DNA of 64,000 bases, taken from positions 628,501-692,500 of the forward strand of contig JAEMWC010000389.1 in the NCBI GenBank assembly GCA_016490735.1, in the 5' to 3' direction. Under the pieces are notes generated by a model that was not told the origin of the DNA, searched no databases, and saw only the letters and a program-made list of their open reading frames with translations. This stretch comes from Pachyseris speciosa. Lineage: Eukaryota > Cnidaria > Anthozoa > Scleractinia > Pachyseridae. How positions within the stretch are numbered: position 1 is the stretch's first letter; each line of letters begins with the position of its first letter. Of this stretch, positions 10,985-23,435 are shown piece after piece. The translations under genes and the position numbers were made by a program.

Positions 10985-11365
10985 TAAACTAGCATTTTGA
11001 AATGTTAAGCAGTTTTAAGAAGGGGTTGAAATGTGAAAAAAAAATTTCAAACACCACCAGACAGACAGTCGACACTCCACAAGGGCACTGCAGGTTGTCT
11101 GGGAACTGTTTGGTGTCCGTGTACCAATTTGTAACTTCAAATTCCAATTTCAAACCTTCATTAAATCTTTATTTTTCCTATCTCCCTAAATTTAACTAAT
11201 ACTATGAGAAAAATTATCTCTTCCCAAATATACACAAAAATCACCAAAAATCACAAAATATTCCACAACATAGCTTCGTGAAATTAGCATAGATTTTTTT
11301 GATTGCTTCAAACGCGAACAAGGAATTAACGTTAAATCCATGTTAAGCGACTAAAAAACCATCCT

Positions 11366-11780
11366 TAGGTCCCGGGGGATACTCCCTTATATTGGCTATA
11401 TAGGTATGTGCGGCCCCAAAGGGTATGGCTTTTTAGCCGTTTTGGTTTGAAATAGGGTATCAGTTTTGACCATTTTGGTCTGAAATAGGGTATGGTTTGT
11501 GCGCACTTGTCTTGAATTCGGTAGTTTTTTAGAAGAAGCTACTTCTTCATCTTTAGCCGATAAGACCATCAACAAAAGCCCTTACTTTTTGTCTTTTAAT
11601 TATGTTTACGCCAACTGTGTACGTGAAATAGGCCTGAAATAGGGTATCAAATTTTTGATCAGGTCTGAAATAGGGTAGGGAAAATCGCAGATTTTGGTCT
11701 GAAATAGGGTACGGGTTTCAGGAGGCGGGCCGCACACCCCCGCCCAATTTTTCTGGGAGTACCCCCTCCCGGGGCTTAGG
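11366..11780. repeat. MITE with internal TCTGAAATAGGGTA repeats
   Basis: The ends GGTCCCGGGGGATACTCCC and GGGAGTACCCCCTCCCGGGG are inverted repeats. Inside, TCTGAAATAGGGTA is repeated at least five times. An element of similar style but different sequence lies at 34,190-34,520. Confidence 0.65.
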
Positions 11781-12499
11781 TGAAATCCCGCGTTAACCAG
11801 CGGGGACGGCAACAGCAATGCGAGAACTCTCGAGTGAAAGTTATTTTTCTTTTCTTTCCCTTAGTTTGGCGCCTTTCATAGCGAATTAGTCCCCGGTGAG
11901 TTTGCCAGCATTTTCGAAGTTAAATAAATTAGAATAATCGCGACAGAGTTACAAAAACAAGTAGTTACATTTTGGAACGACATTTTCGTTGCTGTTAACA
12001 TCGTTGGATAGCTCTATCTTAGTCTCCTTAAAATACCAAACTCGAGCCTGGTCCAGTCATTCCTTTGTTCAACTGCCACTGAGTTACAAAAACAAGGCCT
12101 AGTGTTTTATTCCCGGCGTGGTGCCAATGTCGACAGATTCGGCCCGATAGAGGCAACATTCTAGAAATGGTTTTTGTCTAACAATGCGTTGTCTTACTTC
12201 CCTCTGAAACGGGTGTTAAGAAATCTCAATAGAAAAGCACGCCTGATAATCAGGGTGCCTAATCCAATGCAGTAGATCTGAAGTTATTGAATGTTTGATC
12301 ATTCGATCGGTAACTTTGCTTCACTCAAGCCCCCCTGGGTTAACACAACTATCCGCTTTAGCTAATCTCAACTCCAAGATGGCAGTGTTAGCACTATTGT
12401 AGATTATCCAAAAATACACCTGCAGCATTGTTATGTGAGCCTCGCAGTCGCTAGAGGTGCAGTAGAGAATTAACGCTGTGTCGAATTCAACGGAGAGAT

Positions 12500-12651
12500 T
12501 CACAGTTTCTGATCGCCTGAACCGATATCGCCAAAACCTTTCTTTTTTATCTTAAGGTACCAAAGGACACCGCCCATAGCAACGACACAGAATATTACGC
12601 CTCCTACGACTCCACCTAAAATAACTCCTGTATTGCTCGCGTCTGATTCTC
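12500..12651 (-). CDS. Mucin-like gene, exon 5: transmembrane segment and tail
   Basis: Minus-strand acceptor CTTAG lies just before 12,651. The exon encodes ESDASNTG, a 23-residue hydrophobic helix and a basic tail, with the stop at 12,500. The phase (two bases completing a Gly codon) agrees with the donor of exon 4. Confidence 0.75.
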
Positions 12652-15600
12652 CTAAGAGATAAAACAATAAAAATATTAGCAATAGTGGATACAGGTGAGA
12701 AATGCAATAGCCCACCCTCCTCGCAACGATGTAAACTCCTGGGGCCAGTTGTTCAAAGTATGATTAAGCTAATCCCGGGTTAGAGTGAACTTTGAGTCCA
12801 GTTTAAAAAGATTTTCGATTCATCCCTAAGTTTTGGCTGGAATTTAAAGTGCACCAAACCCCAAAATATTTTTTCGCTTTAATAAAACTCTGCTCCTGTT
12901 CGAAACGTATTGCGCCGTTTTCCGTCTTTTTAAACCTAATCTTGACTTTTTGTAGGCTATAAAAGTTACGAAAGCTAGCCATCATCTGTCCTACGACCGA
13001 GTTAGTAAGGGGCATGGGTCTATTCCTTACATGACGCCACAAACTGATTTGTATTGTAAAAGCATGCAAAGCAGTTTGTGGCGTAAAGTTAACAAATAGA
13101 TTCCATGTTGCCGTGCGTCTGTTCAGTAATAGATCACAGATGACGTCAAAATGTGGTAAAAACAAAGAAGTGGCACACGAGCCGCAGGCGTGTGTGTCAC
13201 TGATGTTTTTACCACATTTTGACGTCTTCTGTGATCTATTACTGAACAGACGCACGGCAACATGGAATCTATTTGTTTTATATAATAAAGAAACAAAATT
13301 CAAGTGAAAAACTTGTCTATTTTCACATTTCTGGAAAAAAGTGGGTCGTGATGACGTATTTGTGCATCTGTCCTCTAATAGATCATAGCTAAGAACCAAT
13401 CACAACGCGCGAATTATTCACACTATATAATAAGAAATAGATCCATGTCCCTTTCTAGCTTGGCCGTGGGACAGATGATGGCTAGATTTCGTAACTTTTA
13501 CAGCCTATAAAAAGTCAAGTTTGATTTAAAAAGGTGCAAAAAGGGGCAAAGCGTTTCGAACAGGTGTAAAGATTTATTTAAGCTAAAAAGATGAATATCA
13601 TGATTTCGGGGCTAGGTACACTTTTACTTTACTTTAAGCGTAAAAATTTATTTACAAAACTTTCTCAACAAGCGAGATGAAAACTTCGGTTAACTGTTAA
13701 TCCCGGGTTAGCGTTAATTGGCTTTCGAAGAACCAGCCCTGGTGTCTTCAGTTATATGTTATAAGACCTGATAAACTAAAGTTTTAGACCGAACGTAGCA
13801 GGCCGTTCGTCAGGTTCGTTATAAATACTTGCAAGAAGAGGATTTGAGTAAGCTGTGATTTTTCACTTACTCCACCTCCATGGCCATTCATGTGTTTCCA
13901 TTTTTCATTCTCACTGTGAAAGACAGCTCATCAAGGGGTAAAGATAGATGGTTGTAAAAGTAGTTGCCGATCGATGTTCGAGTAGCACTCCAGAATTTTC
14001 CGGCTATAGGAGGCCTAGACACACGAAAATTAGGGTCCTTGATCAATGCCGTTACGGCTTGTGGAATCCTAATGGGTGTGCTAGGAGAGGAAATCAGCCG
14101 CTAAGCAAGCATACTTCTTCATTTCATTTAAGCCTACATTGAACTGGACTGCAATCCAAAAGTGACAAAGAAAATTTTTTCTTACTATTTCAAGCCCATA
14201 AATTTCTTCTTTGAAACTAAGGCAGCAGTGATAAAAGACTCTGAAAACTTGCGAAAGCATGAATCAGAACTCTGCGCAATATCATTGTGGATTCTACAAC
14301 ACTTCAATTACGTAAATTCAACTTGTGAATGGTATAGTTACAGGACACTTACCTTGATTCGCAGATACTGTGGTTGAGACAGCTGGATTTCCTGGATTAG
14401 CTGGTGTAACTGAAGCTGTAATAGCAGCAGTTACCGAACCTGGAAAAGATTGTGAAACACTTTGTGAATTTAAGGAAGCGGGATTAGATGATAGCACTAT
14501 GCTCGTCTTTGATGCTGTAACACTGGTAACAGTAACGTCAGGAGCTGTCACTGGGGATGCTGTCACGGTAGTAACAGTGACGTCAGATGGTAACACTGTA
14601 CTTGTTGCGGATACTGGAACAGTGGAACCAATAACGTCAGGAGTTGTCACTGGGGATGCTGTCTCGGTAGTAACAGTGACGTCATATGAAGTCGCTGATG
14701 ATTTTGTCGTGGTCATAGAGGGCACGTCAGTTAAAGTCGCTGACGGCGTTGTTACGGTAGTGACAGGATATGTTGTGGCGTAGGTAGCCGTGGTACTTGT
14801 AGTGCCGTCAGTAGCTGCCGCTGAATATGTGGACACAGTTATCGACGTTGACTCGGTCGTGGAACGTACTTCAGTGTAAGTCGCTGATGGTGTTGTTACA
14901 GTAGTAGCGATGACAGGATCCGTCGTTGAGTAGGTATTCGTGGCACTAGTAGTCACGCCAGTTGGTGTCACTGAGGATATAGACACGGTTGTCGATGTTG
15001 ACACAGTCAAGGCAGAAAAGGTTGCACTGGGAGTTGATGCAGTTGCTGTTAAAGGTGAAGAGGTGACGTCAGTAGGAGATACTGTAGCAGTGGATAATGA
15101 AACAGTTTGTGAAGTTGATAAAGAAGGGTCAGACTTCGACACTGTACCTGATGCAGAAACGCCAGAATCTGTCATTGAAGAAGCAGTGAATTCAGTAGCA
15201 GTTCCTGACGATGTTGTCATCACACTAGAATCGACGTCATTATGAGGCATTGAGGCTGTTGATGACGACGTTGCTACAGTAGAACTCACTTGGGATGGCG
15301 TTGATGAGGGCGTTTCTATAGTAGAAGTGACGTCAGAAGCTGTCGTTGACATTACTGTCACGGTAGAGGAAATGACGCTTTTAGGATTCGCTGATGACGT
15401 CCCTAAATAGGAAGTGACGTCAGTTCCTGTGGATGATGTTGTTACAGTAGAAGTAGTGACGTCAGGGGTCACTGATGGAGATGCTGTCACAATAGAAGTT
15501 AGGTCAGAGGCTGTGGATGATGATGTTGTTAAAGCGGTGGTGACGTCAGGTGTTGTGGATGACGATGTTGTTACAGTGGAAGTAGTGACGTCAGTTGATG

Positions 15601-18600
15601 ATGAAGACGTTGTCATGGTAGAAGTTACGTCAGAGGCTGTGGATGATGATGTGACAGTAGTGGTGATGTCAGGTGTTGTGGATGACGATGGTGTCAGAGT
15701 GGAAGTAGTGACGTCAGTTGTTGATGAAGATGTTGTCATAGTAGAAGTTAGGTCAGAGGCTGTGGATGATGATGTAATAGTAGTAGTTACGTCAGGTGTT
15801 GTGGATGACGATGTTGTCAGAGTGGAAGTAGTGACGTCAGGTGTTGATGAAGATGTTGTCACAGTAGAAGTTAGGTCAAAGGTTGTGGGTGATAATGCTA
15901 TTACAGTGATGGTGACGTCGGGTGTTGTCGATGACGATGTTATCGCAAAAGGAGCAGTTACGTCAGAGGCTATCGATGATGTTGTCAACGTAGAAGTTAC
16001 GTCAGAGGCTGTCGATGATGTTGTCAACGTAGAAGTTACGTCAGAGGCTGTCGATGATGTTGTCGAAGTACTAATGACGTCAGGCGCTGTCGATGTTGAT
16101 GCGGTGTCGGTAGTACGGACGCCAAGAGTTGTAGATGACGTTGTTACCCCACTAACAGTGACGTCAGAAGCTGTTGATGACAATGTTGTCGCGGTAATGG
16201 TGACGTCAGGGGTTGTTGATGACGATGTTTCCAAAGCAGAAGTGACGTCAGAGGTTACCATTGAGGATGCTGTTACGGTAGTCACTGTAGTAGTACTGGC
16301 TTGGGACACAGTCGTTGAAGTCGTTGTCGAAGAGGTGGTGGTGACGTCGGAAGCTTTACCAGCAGTTACTGTCCCAGCTTGTGGATTCATCGTGTTTGGA
16401 ACGACAGCTAAAAGTTACCAAATTTGGGTGGCGTTATTCAATGATGTATATAACATAAATGTTGTCCTGTTTGTCAAAAGCAGTTGACAAGAATTGTATG
16501 ACTTCCCTTGTGCTAACCTCGTATGCTGAATTGATATGCAAAAAACTCGTTCGTTTTACCGACCTTTACATCGCGCATTGCTAGTTATGAACTCATTTGT
16601 GACCTTATTTCGTTTTACTGATATATCATTGTATTTAAAAGAAACTTACTTATCATGTGACGAAGAGTAACACCAAAATTAAAGACAGTGTGTAAATTCC
16701 TTTCAATAAGTCTAAAAAATTTTAGTCCAGCAGTTTTTCCAATTGAAGTTTGTCTCGAGCTCGTATACAAAACATTCACAATTATCAATGAAGACAGACT
16801 CGGAGACGTTAACTGATGGTGTAGTGTTCTGAAATCTAATGCACCTATCAATGTTTTGCCCCAGGATGGGGGGGGGGCAACCCACGGGAATTAGACTTCC
16901 ACAGTGGTCCCCAGGGTGGCAAATTTGACTTGACTGCCATCTTGAAAAGTTTGTTGCGCTAGTGGCTGAGGTGGGGATTTGACTTCTAATGGCGACCCAA
17001 GGGTGGGGAAATTGACATTTGAAACCTGAAAATGTCCCCCTGCTTCCTGGGGCAAAACATTGATAGGTGCATAATCACACAACAAAAATCTTTGTTGCTT
17101 TCATAACTACGATGGTCTTTCATACGTGTTTCATACAATTTACTAAAAAAAAGTCCTTACATCTGTCGCACTCCACTTCCCACGAGCAGAAACCAGAACA
17201 AACCAACGGCGAAGAAGTCGAGAGACTAGAAAGTGTAGAATTCACACTGATGCTAGATGATGTCACCATGGGAGACGAAAAACTGGTGCTGACAATGGAA
17301 GACGAATACGTCATAAGGGAAAATGACGCAATACTCTGGGACGATGACTTCATAGTAGACGTAAAGCTCGTGCTAAACTCAGCTGACGTACCAAGGAACG
17401 ATGACGTCATTTGACTTTGCAATAAAGTCATACGGACATTAGAAGATACATAATTTGCTGCACAGAAACACAAAAACGCAATTTTCAGTAAAAATAACGT
17501 GGTTCTCATCTTTGTAACTCTGGAACAGATAAAGTTCTTCTCTTTATTATATCTGGGATATTATCTTCCCCTTTTTAGATCAAGGTTTTAAGGCTTTAAG
17601 GCTATTTTAGAATTTGTCAACATAGTCTTCTTGCTCTTCTTGTTCACAACTGCGAGGGTCATTCTTCATATCATCTTCTTGTTCAGTTAAGCAAAAAAAA
17701 AAAAAGAAAGAAAGGAAGAGGGCCTTAAAAAAATATTCGGTGCACAATAGTTCTAGAACGTGAACTGCTGATTGGGAAAGTTCTCTGACAGAGGAAAATT
17801 TCAGTCTCCTTAAAACACGGTGAGCAAGATGCTTAGCATTTTCCAGGCATAAGAGAGTCAGTCCACAAGACACAACTTAAGCTTAACAGTTTGCCAACTT
17901 CAAACGTTAGGCACCGTTTCTTGTCTGTGTCTTAAGTTTGTTGTTGTCAAAGCTTACACATGTTTTTGTTTTGTTTTGTTCCTTTTTTTCGGATTTTGGT
18001 TTTGTTGTTGTTGTGGTTGGTTTTTTGTTCTTTCGGGTTTTGTGATTTTTAATGATGGTCCGCTAGTTGCTTGGCAACGGACGAAAGGACAACTGAAAAG
18101 AAATTCAGAGTCCAAGACAGGAATCGAACCTACGACCTCCGTAACACCGGTCGGATGCTCTAACCACTCAGCTACAGGAACCCCTGGTGATCGAGGTTTG
18201 GTCATCTTACCGCAAACAGCAAACCGCGGTTTGCGGTTTGCGGTTTCACGTTAGCTGTCTGCCCATATTCGGGACTTTAGATTCGCGGGTAACAAATAGC
18301 CGGCCGCCATGTTTGTTTTCAGTCATTCGTTCACTTCTATTTTAGCTGAGAAATCGTCTTAAACATAACGTTTCTATGAAAATGAATTCGATAATTAATA
18401 GGCGAAAGAGTTCTAAAAAGTAGTATTTCCTCTCAAACGTGGGATTGTGATGTTTTAGGGTGCAAAAAACCTTGCGGTAAATCACTTACCTCTAAAGCGT
18501 GGTCTAGCCGTACAAACGTGAACCTGACGGCAAGGCACTGGTCACGTGACTTCTTGACGTTCGCGGTTCGCGGGAAAAGCCGAAAAACCTCAGTCTTAAG

Positions 18601-20197
18601 GTCTCTAATGAAACATTTACTCACCGGTAGAAGACCTGCATCTGCAAGCATAGAAGCAACTGGACGGGAGTGACAAGGAAGACGCTGAAGCGGAGATGAT
18701 GGTGGTGATGGCGGCGGCGGTGGTCGGTAGGACACTCACGGTATTGCTTTCACTGACAGCGTTGGCGCTTGTACTCAGTGCGGAGATTTCTGACGAGCTG
18801 CTAACTGACAAGTCGAAGAGAAGAAAGTGAGAATTTAGGTTTCTCAAGGACGAAGGTTACTGATAAATGACCCGATACTGTTCATTACCGGTCCCCGGTG
18901 ATACAAATCCTCGGCAAAAGGACCGAAAGTATGATAATTGAGAAATCAAAGCTATTATTTACAATCCCTAAAACTACCTCAATTATATCTTATCCCTATA
19001 ATATATTTAGTCAGTTATCCCGTATCCCTAAAATTATTTTTCCAATTATCCCTTATTCCTAAGACCCCTAACAGGCCCTCTTTGAAGTCCTCCCAATTAA
19101 AAATAGTTTCATAACGAGGGGACAGGCGACATGGCAAACTGGATGTAACACCATGAAACGCCTGGAAATATTTTGTCTTCGCTTCATTCGGCCACGGTGG
19201 ATGGGAATGAAGTGGCTCTCGTCTTTTGAGTTCTTCCTTTTTTACCACATAAGTCACTAAAAAGCTATTATGGCTTGTTCCTCCTTTAAGAAACATTTGG
19301 TTTCATTTGGGTCACTAAGCCGACAAAGTAGATCATCGTTACTTCAGCGTATTAGAAAGTCCCGACCACACTAGAAAAGAAAATGGCGTCTTCAGACAAT
19401 CCACAATTTAATCAGCACTGGTTTGGTGACCGAATTAAACACATCGTTTCACTGATTGTCAGTGGAAGATCAAAACCAGAGAGGATTCTGTTCTCAAATA
19501 TTTCCGGATTAGAGGATATAATGTTCTTGAGTGTGTTTTTTCAGTTGGAGACAGCGCTGAATTAAGTTTGTCATACATGAATTGTTTTGTGAATAAGTAG
19601 AAATACAGTAAAAACCCGCAACTAAGAACTTGAAAATTAAGAACCTGTTAGCCTAAAATTCGGATTTTATACCCCCTATAAACAAGAACCTATTTGGCCT
19701 AAAAATTGAAAACAGGTTCTTATTTTCTAAAACTAAATCATGTTAGTACATTACAGTTGTAAGGCAAGAATCCTATTTGAAGAATAAAGCAGATTCTCAT
19801 TACTGTAAAAATGAGTTTTCCTTAATAGAAAATAGAAAATAGACAATAACCATCTCAAGTTTTGCAGCTGAGTTTTATTTGCTTTTCTCCAGAATTAAGA
19901 ACCTATTTTAAGAACCTAAGTAGCCTAAAATTGTGTTAACTACCATTTATATAAGAACCTGTTTAGGCTACTTCCCAAAAATGTAGGTTCTTAGTTGCGG
20001 GTTTTTACTTTATTTACTTGAAGTTTTGTTGGCATACCTAGACCGCTGCTACTGGTACCGATACTTCTGCTATTGGTATCGATACTGGTTGTACTGATAT
20101 CGCTGCTGCTGCTACTGCTGCCGTGTGATGTGCACACAAAGGACATGAATATCCAAATTTTCACGGTGGTCACTGAAACTCGAAATCCCCGACTCAT
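12500..20197 (-). CDS. Mucin-like single-pass membrane protein, five exons (whole gene)
   Basis: Exons, in transcript order: 20,197-20,038, 18,804-18,625, 17,457-17,161, 16,407-14,353 and 12,651-12,500. All four introns have GT..AG ends and all are phase 1. The spliced frame is 2,844 nt, 947 residues. It predicts a signal peptide (VKIWIFMSFVCTSHG), Ser-rich segments ending in small cysteine motifs (SSCFYACRC; CSGFCSWEVEC), a 685-codon Ser/Thr/Val-rich exon, then one membrane segment (GVILGGVVGGVIFCVVAMGGVLWYL) and a short basic tail (KIKKKGFGDIGSGDQKL). It would be a heavily O-glycosylated surface protein. No orthologue is recognised. The uniform phase-1 introns are typical of extracellular proteins built by exon duplication and shuffling. 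The same first two module types occur in the plus-strand gene starting at 38,831. Confidence 0.72.
12848..13622. repeat. Foldback MITE family A, copy 2 (itself interrupted)
   Basis: Begins TTAA-AGTGCACCAAACCCC and ends with a diverged complement near GGGGCTAGGTACACT. The arms match copy 1 at 242-672, but the centre has been replaced by a different palindrome at 13,091-13,277. Confidence 0.75.
13091..13277. repeat. Inner palindromic element
   Basis: Near-perfect arms of about 75 bp, beginning AACAAATAGATTCCATG and ending with its exact complement, around a short GC-rich loop containing GGCACACGAGCCGCAGGC. Confidence 0.8.
14353..16407 (-). CDS. Mucin-like gene, exon 4: Ser/Thr/Val-rich repeat exon
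   Basis: An uninterrupted 2,055-nt exon, 685 codons, bounded by acceptor TTTTAG (before 16,407) and donor AAG|GTAAGT (after 14,353). The product is built from imperfect units around TSSSTTPDVTT and ASDVTSTVTTSSS, with almost no charged or aromatic residues and no cysteine until CPV at the very end of the open frame. This is the composition of an O-glycosylated mucin domain. Codon choice for Asp-Val-Thr keeps the octamer TGACGTCA at least 14 times. The antisense strand is also open for 357 codons (15,414-16,487) as a by-product of the repeat. Confidence 0.85.
16839..17072. repeat. Foldback MITE in intron 3 of the mucin-like gene
   Basis: The ends ATGCACCTATCAATGTTTTG and CAAAACATTGATAGGTGCAT are exact inverted repeats continuing into CCCCAGG/CCTGGGG. 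Confidence 0.8.
17161..17457 (-). CDS. Mucin-like gene, exon 3: Ser-rich module with CSGFCSWEVEC
   Basis: Acceptor TTTCTGTGCAG precedes 17,457 and donor GTAAGG follows 17,161; 99 codons' worth, phase 1 to phase 1. The module ends in a cysteine motif very like CSRNNCWIEVKC, which ends exon 2 of the plus-strand gene. A frame also runs upstream to an ATG at 17,509 and looks like a signal peptide. That stretch is the intron's polypyrimidine tract, so an alternative first exon is possible but less likely. Confidence 0.65.
18106..18186 (-). mobile_element. tRNA-like SINE head
   Basis: The minus strand carries a tRNA-like sequence with A box TAGCTGAGTGGTTAGAGCA and B box GGTTCGATTCC. The anticodon stem is imperfect and the base before the anticodon is not T, so it is read as a SINE or tRNA pseudogene in intron 2 of the mucin-like gene. 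Confidence 0.55.
18625..18804 (-). CDS. Mucin-like gene, exon 2: Ser-rich module with CFYACRC
   Basis: Acceptor GACTTGTCAG before 18,804 and donor G|GTGAGT after 18,625; 180 nt, phase 1 to phase 1. It encodes a Ser/Ala-rich stretch ending LPSSCFYACRCRSSTG, similar to LPSNCYQVCLCNSSVMG at the end of exon 1 of the plus-strand gene. Confidence 0.65.
19606..20009. repeat. MITE with CAGTAAAAACCCGCAACTAAGAAC ends
   Basis: Perfect inverted ends of at least 22 bp (GTAAAAACCCGCAACTAAGAAC and its complement), with several internal copies of AAGAACCTRTTTAGCCTA-like sequence. It lies in intron 1 of the mucin-like gene. The neighbouring TA suggests a Tc1/mariner-type origin, which is inference. Confidence 0.75.
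20038..20197 (-). CDS. Mucin-like gene, exon 1: signal peptide
   Basis: From the ATG at 20,197 the frame gives MSRGFRVSVTTVKIWIFMSFVCTSHG, a plausible signal peptide, then a Ser-rich run ending at donor G|GTATGC (phase 1), which joins in frame to exon 2. A longer frame upstream to 20,248 exists. Confidence 0.6.
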
Positions 20198-20199
20198 TT

Positions 20200-23100
20200 C
20201 CAATGCTGAATATGTAAAATTAATGTTAAAGAAAAGGATTAAATACATAATTGCAAGTTACCCGAATCCGGAAAGAATAGTAAACCTTGTCATTCTGAAA
20301 AGAAGAGGCCTTAGAAATTTTAATTCTTGTTTTGGAAGACCCGAATGAAAATTTATACAGCATTCCAGTGAACAGTTTGACGCAGATGTGAAAGTGCTAA
20401 CGAAAACCGCGAAATGAAATCATTTACTGCGGTCTTTGCCTTATTTCATAAAAAAAGAGTAGCCAGCAATGGGCTTTCAAGCCGGTTTGGCAGGATAGAC
20501 TAACGTTTTAAATTGTACTACCTTTAAAATCCGTCGCATTACGCAGTATGTCCAACTCTCGAGTTACTTTTATTTTTATTTTTCATTTGTTTTCACCTGT
20601 TTCGTGAAATCACCACTAAAATCAATTCTATACCACTGAAATCGTTTAAAAAGCTTCTCAATACGAGTGAGGAAGGTTTTAAATGAGGGGCTCTGTTGTT
20701 GGAACTGATTAAATGGAAGTTTTTACCTAACGGTCTGTGGTTTAGCGACGTTTCCCCAAGAAACAACATTTCTGTAACATTTAATTTAAATAATGTAACT
20801 AAACGACATACGCCTTCTGACACGTCGTGCTGGTTTAACTCACTAAGTTACGCGTGTCTGAGTGTTAAAGACTCGACTAAAGAAACGAAAACTGCCCAGT
20901 TTCTGCACTAACAAGGACTCAAAATCAAAACAACTCAATAAATTATTATCCTTAGAAGAAATTGGAGCTATTAGTTACAACGATGTTGAAAGCTAACATT
21001 GAACATACCTTTCATCAAGTATGTCTCCAATTTCGCGCTTGTTAGAAATTAAATTGTTTCTTTGTTTTTAACTATCTTCTTTTCGCTTGCGGAATCCGAC
21101 AAATCTACTGCATGTACACTGGACTAAAAAAAAACCAACGCGCGGGCTAAGGAAGACGAGAACAGCGATTTCTGGCTCCTTGACGATACGACGGTTGGAC
21201 GACGAAGCGAATTTTCCTGAAGAAGTGATGTTTGCTATGACGCGTGTCATTTCGTAATACCGACCGCATGTGGGATTTTGCTAGGGTTTGAATTAAGCTA
21301 TTTAACCAAGGCAACACGAAGGTAGCGAAATAATAAACAATGGTGATGACAGGCTGAACAACACAAAAATTTAATTCAATAAAACAACTTCTTTGGCATT
21401 AACGATAATCAAGCTCGAAAGCACGTGCGTACAAATCTCGATTACCCACTTAATCGCAGTTTTTACGGTACGGTACGGCTTTGATTTGACGAGATAGACA
21501 CATCTCATTTGTAATTAGTCTTTATTTGCATGCGATAAAATAACCAAGTGGAAGGCCGCTTACTAAAACTGAAAAGTTATAAATTGAAGAAGGGGGAAAA
21601 TCCAAAACCATTACTCTCTTTCGAATTGGAAATATTTCTTCAAAACAGAATTCAGTTTATACTGCTTTATATTTTGTTTTGTTTCGGTGAGTTGAATAAG
21701 TCTGAAATGGAATTAGCTGCAACCAATCAGGGCAAACTAAATTTGTGAGCGACTCACTCCATCATGGCTATAAATAATTGATATGTTTTGTAAAAGTCGT
21801 GGCAACGCAAGAAAAACACATCACCTCACTGTTTTGTATCCCACTGATAGCGTAATGGATCAGCACATCACTGCATTTTGTTTAGTGAATTTAGAATATT
21901 TCCGCAGACTTTGACTTGAGTTCTCTGACCCGCTGTGGTAGAGCTCGCTTCGTGCAGCGTTGCATGAGTAATGAATGCATCTTGATCCTTCCTTGCTGAC
22001 AAAAATCATATGATGACTAGTCTCTGGGAGTAAGACTCATGGACTATAATTAATATTAAATTAATATTAAATTAAAGAGTGCGGTAGTTGGAGGTGAAAG
22101 TTGTTGACTATTCACCTTGCCTTCAGTAGATTTATGATATTTATTACGTAACTATCAGGTAACCCTCAGCACTCCATCATTTAGGTGTCGATTGGCCGTA
22201 ATAATAACAATGATAATAATAATAATAATAATAATAATAATTTTTAGGCGTTATTTTCACTACTGCGTAAGTAGTGTTCATTCACACCTTCATTCTTTAA
22301 TCCGCAGAAACAAATCATAGAAACAAAATAGACTAGTAAGCCATCTTTGACATCAACGTTGTGTTATTTTCTGGCGACACCGATCGCAATAAAGAATTAC
22401 TTGAAACCTCACTAGGCCCACAAACTTCCCACTCTAACCAAAAAGAAAACTAATTATGCTTGCAAAGGAGGGCATGGACACGAATAAAAGCAAGGTTCCA
22501 ATCACAAATGAGTAGAGTTTCGGAGAAAACGACAAAATGTTAGATTCTCCATAAATACAAATTCGAAGAAATCGTAATATTTCGGAAAACAACTGCACAG
22601 AGAAGTTTCATGATGAAAAGAAAATGCTGCATGAAAATCGCCAAATTTTGCGCTTAGTTCTTGCGAGATTTAAATTTCGGCGACATTTGGCGACGCCTTA
22701 AAAAGATATTTCGCAGCAATGTATGCGAAATTTCGCTTAAGTTTGGCCGAAATATCGGCGACATTTAGCAAGACAAAACTAAATCTTATACGAAATTTCG
22801 CGATTGCAAACTTACGCAAATACGAAACGAAGTTGGCGAAGAGCACATCCACTAGAAAAGTATTCAGTTAAAACCAAAGATGCAGTCGTGAATTTGATGC
22901 GCAGTAAATGTTTGCATAAAAGAGTAAACCGCGGAATTTCGCGAGAACAAAGCGAAATTCGCTTGTGTTACTTTTGCACGCTACTGTATGTACGGTGCAT
23001 GTGCAAACGTCACCTCGCAGCTCTTTTTTCGAGCGCTCGTTCATTCTCGACCCCAGAGCGCTTCCCTTTTGGCATTTCTAACGGGATTAACGGCGGGAAG

Positions 23101-23435
23101 AGCTCTTGGCAACTCCACGCAAGCCTCCAGCTCTGATTGGTTATCAGTTGAAACAATGAAATTGCTTCTCATTGGCCAACTCGATGCGCGCGAAAAACTG
23201 AACTTACAGCGCGCGGCTTGCTCTTTCGAAACGAACTGGCTTCGAAAAAAGTTCACAAAACAAACACGAGTGAAAAACAACAAACAAACACAAGTGAAAC
23301 CCTAAAACGTCCTTTCTTGACCAAACAACAGCTTCAGTATAATTGATTTTTTCTCCATTTATCCTCGGCCCTCTTTATTTACCCTCGGCAGTATTTATAG
23401 CACCAAGGCTAGTGGGGCCGAGCAAATACAGAAAC
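20200..23435. other. Intergenic, no gene recognised
   Basis: No frame over 110 codons and none with recognisable similarity. Contains an (AAT)n microsatellite at about 22,208-22,242 and a segment of repeated GAAATTTCG-like words at 22,660-22,800. Confidence 0.5.

Larger units (their letters stand above)
12739..13742. repeat. Outer MITE of a three-level nest
   Basis: Degenerate terminal inverted repeats: CTGGGGCCAGTTGTTCAAAG at the left and, in reverse complement, CCAGGGCTGGTTCTTCGAAAG at the right, each followed by a copy of an AATCCCGGGTTAG block. It lies wholly in the last intron of the mucin-like gene and has been split by foldback family A. Confidence 0.6.

Noticed and set aside
15414..16487. 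357-codon plus-strand frame rich in Val, Asp and Ser
   Set aside because: It is the antisense of the mucin repeat exon; repeats in a multiple of three keep several frames open. No domain or splice signals support it.
18433..18735. 100-codon minus frame beginning with a proline run
   Set aside because: Overlaps exon 2 of the mucin-like gene in another frame and comes from the GGCGGC/GGTGGT stretch.
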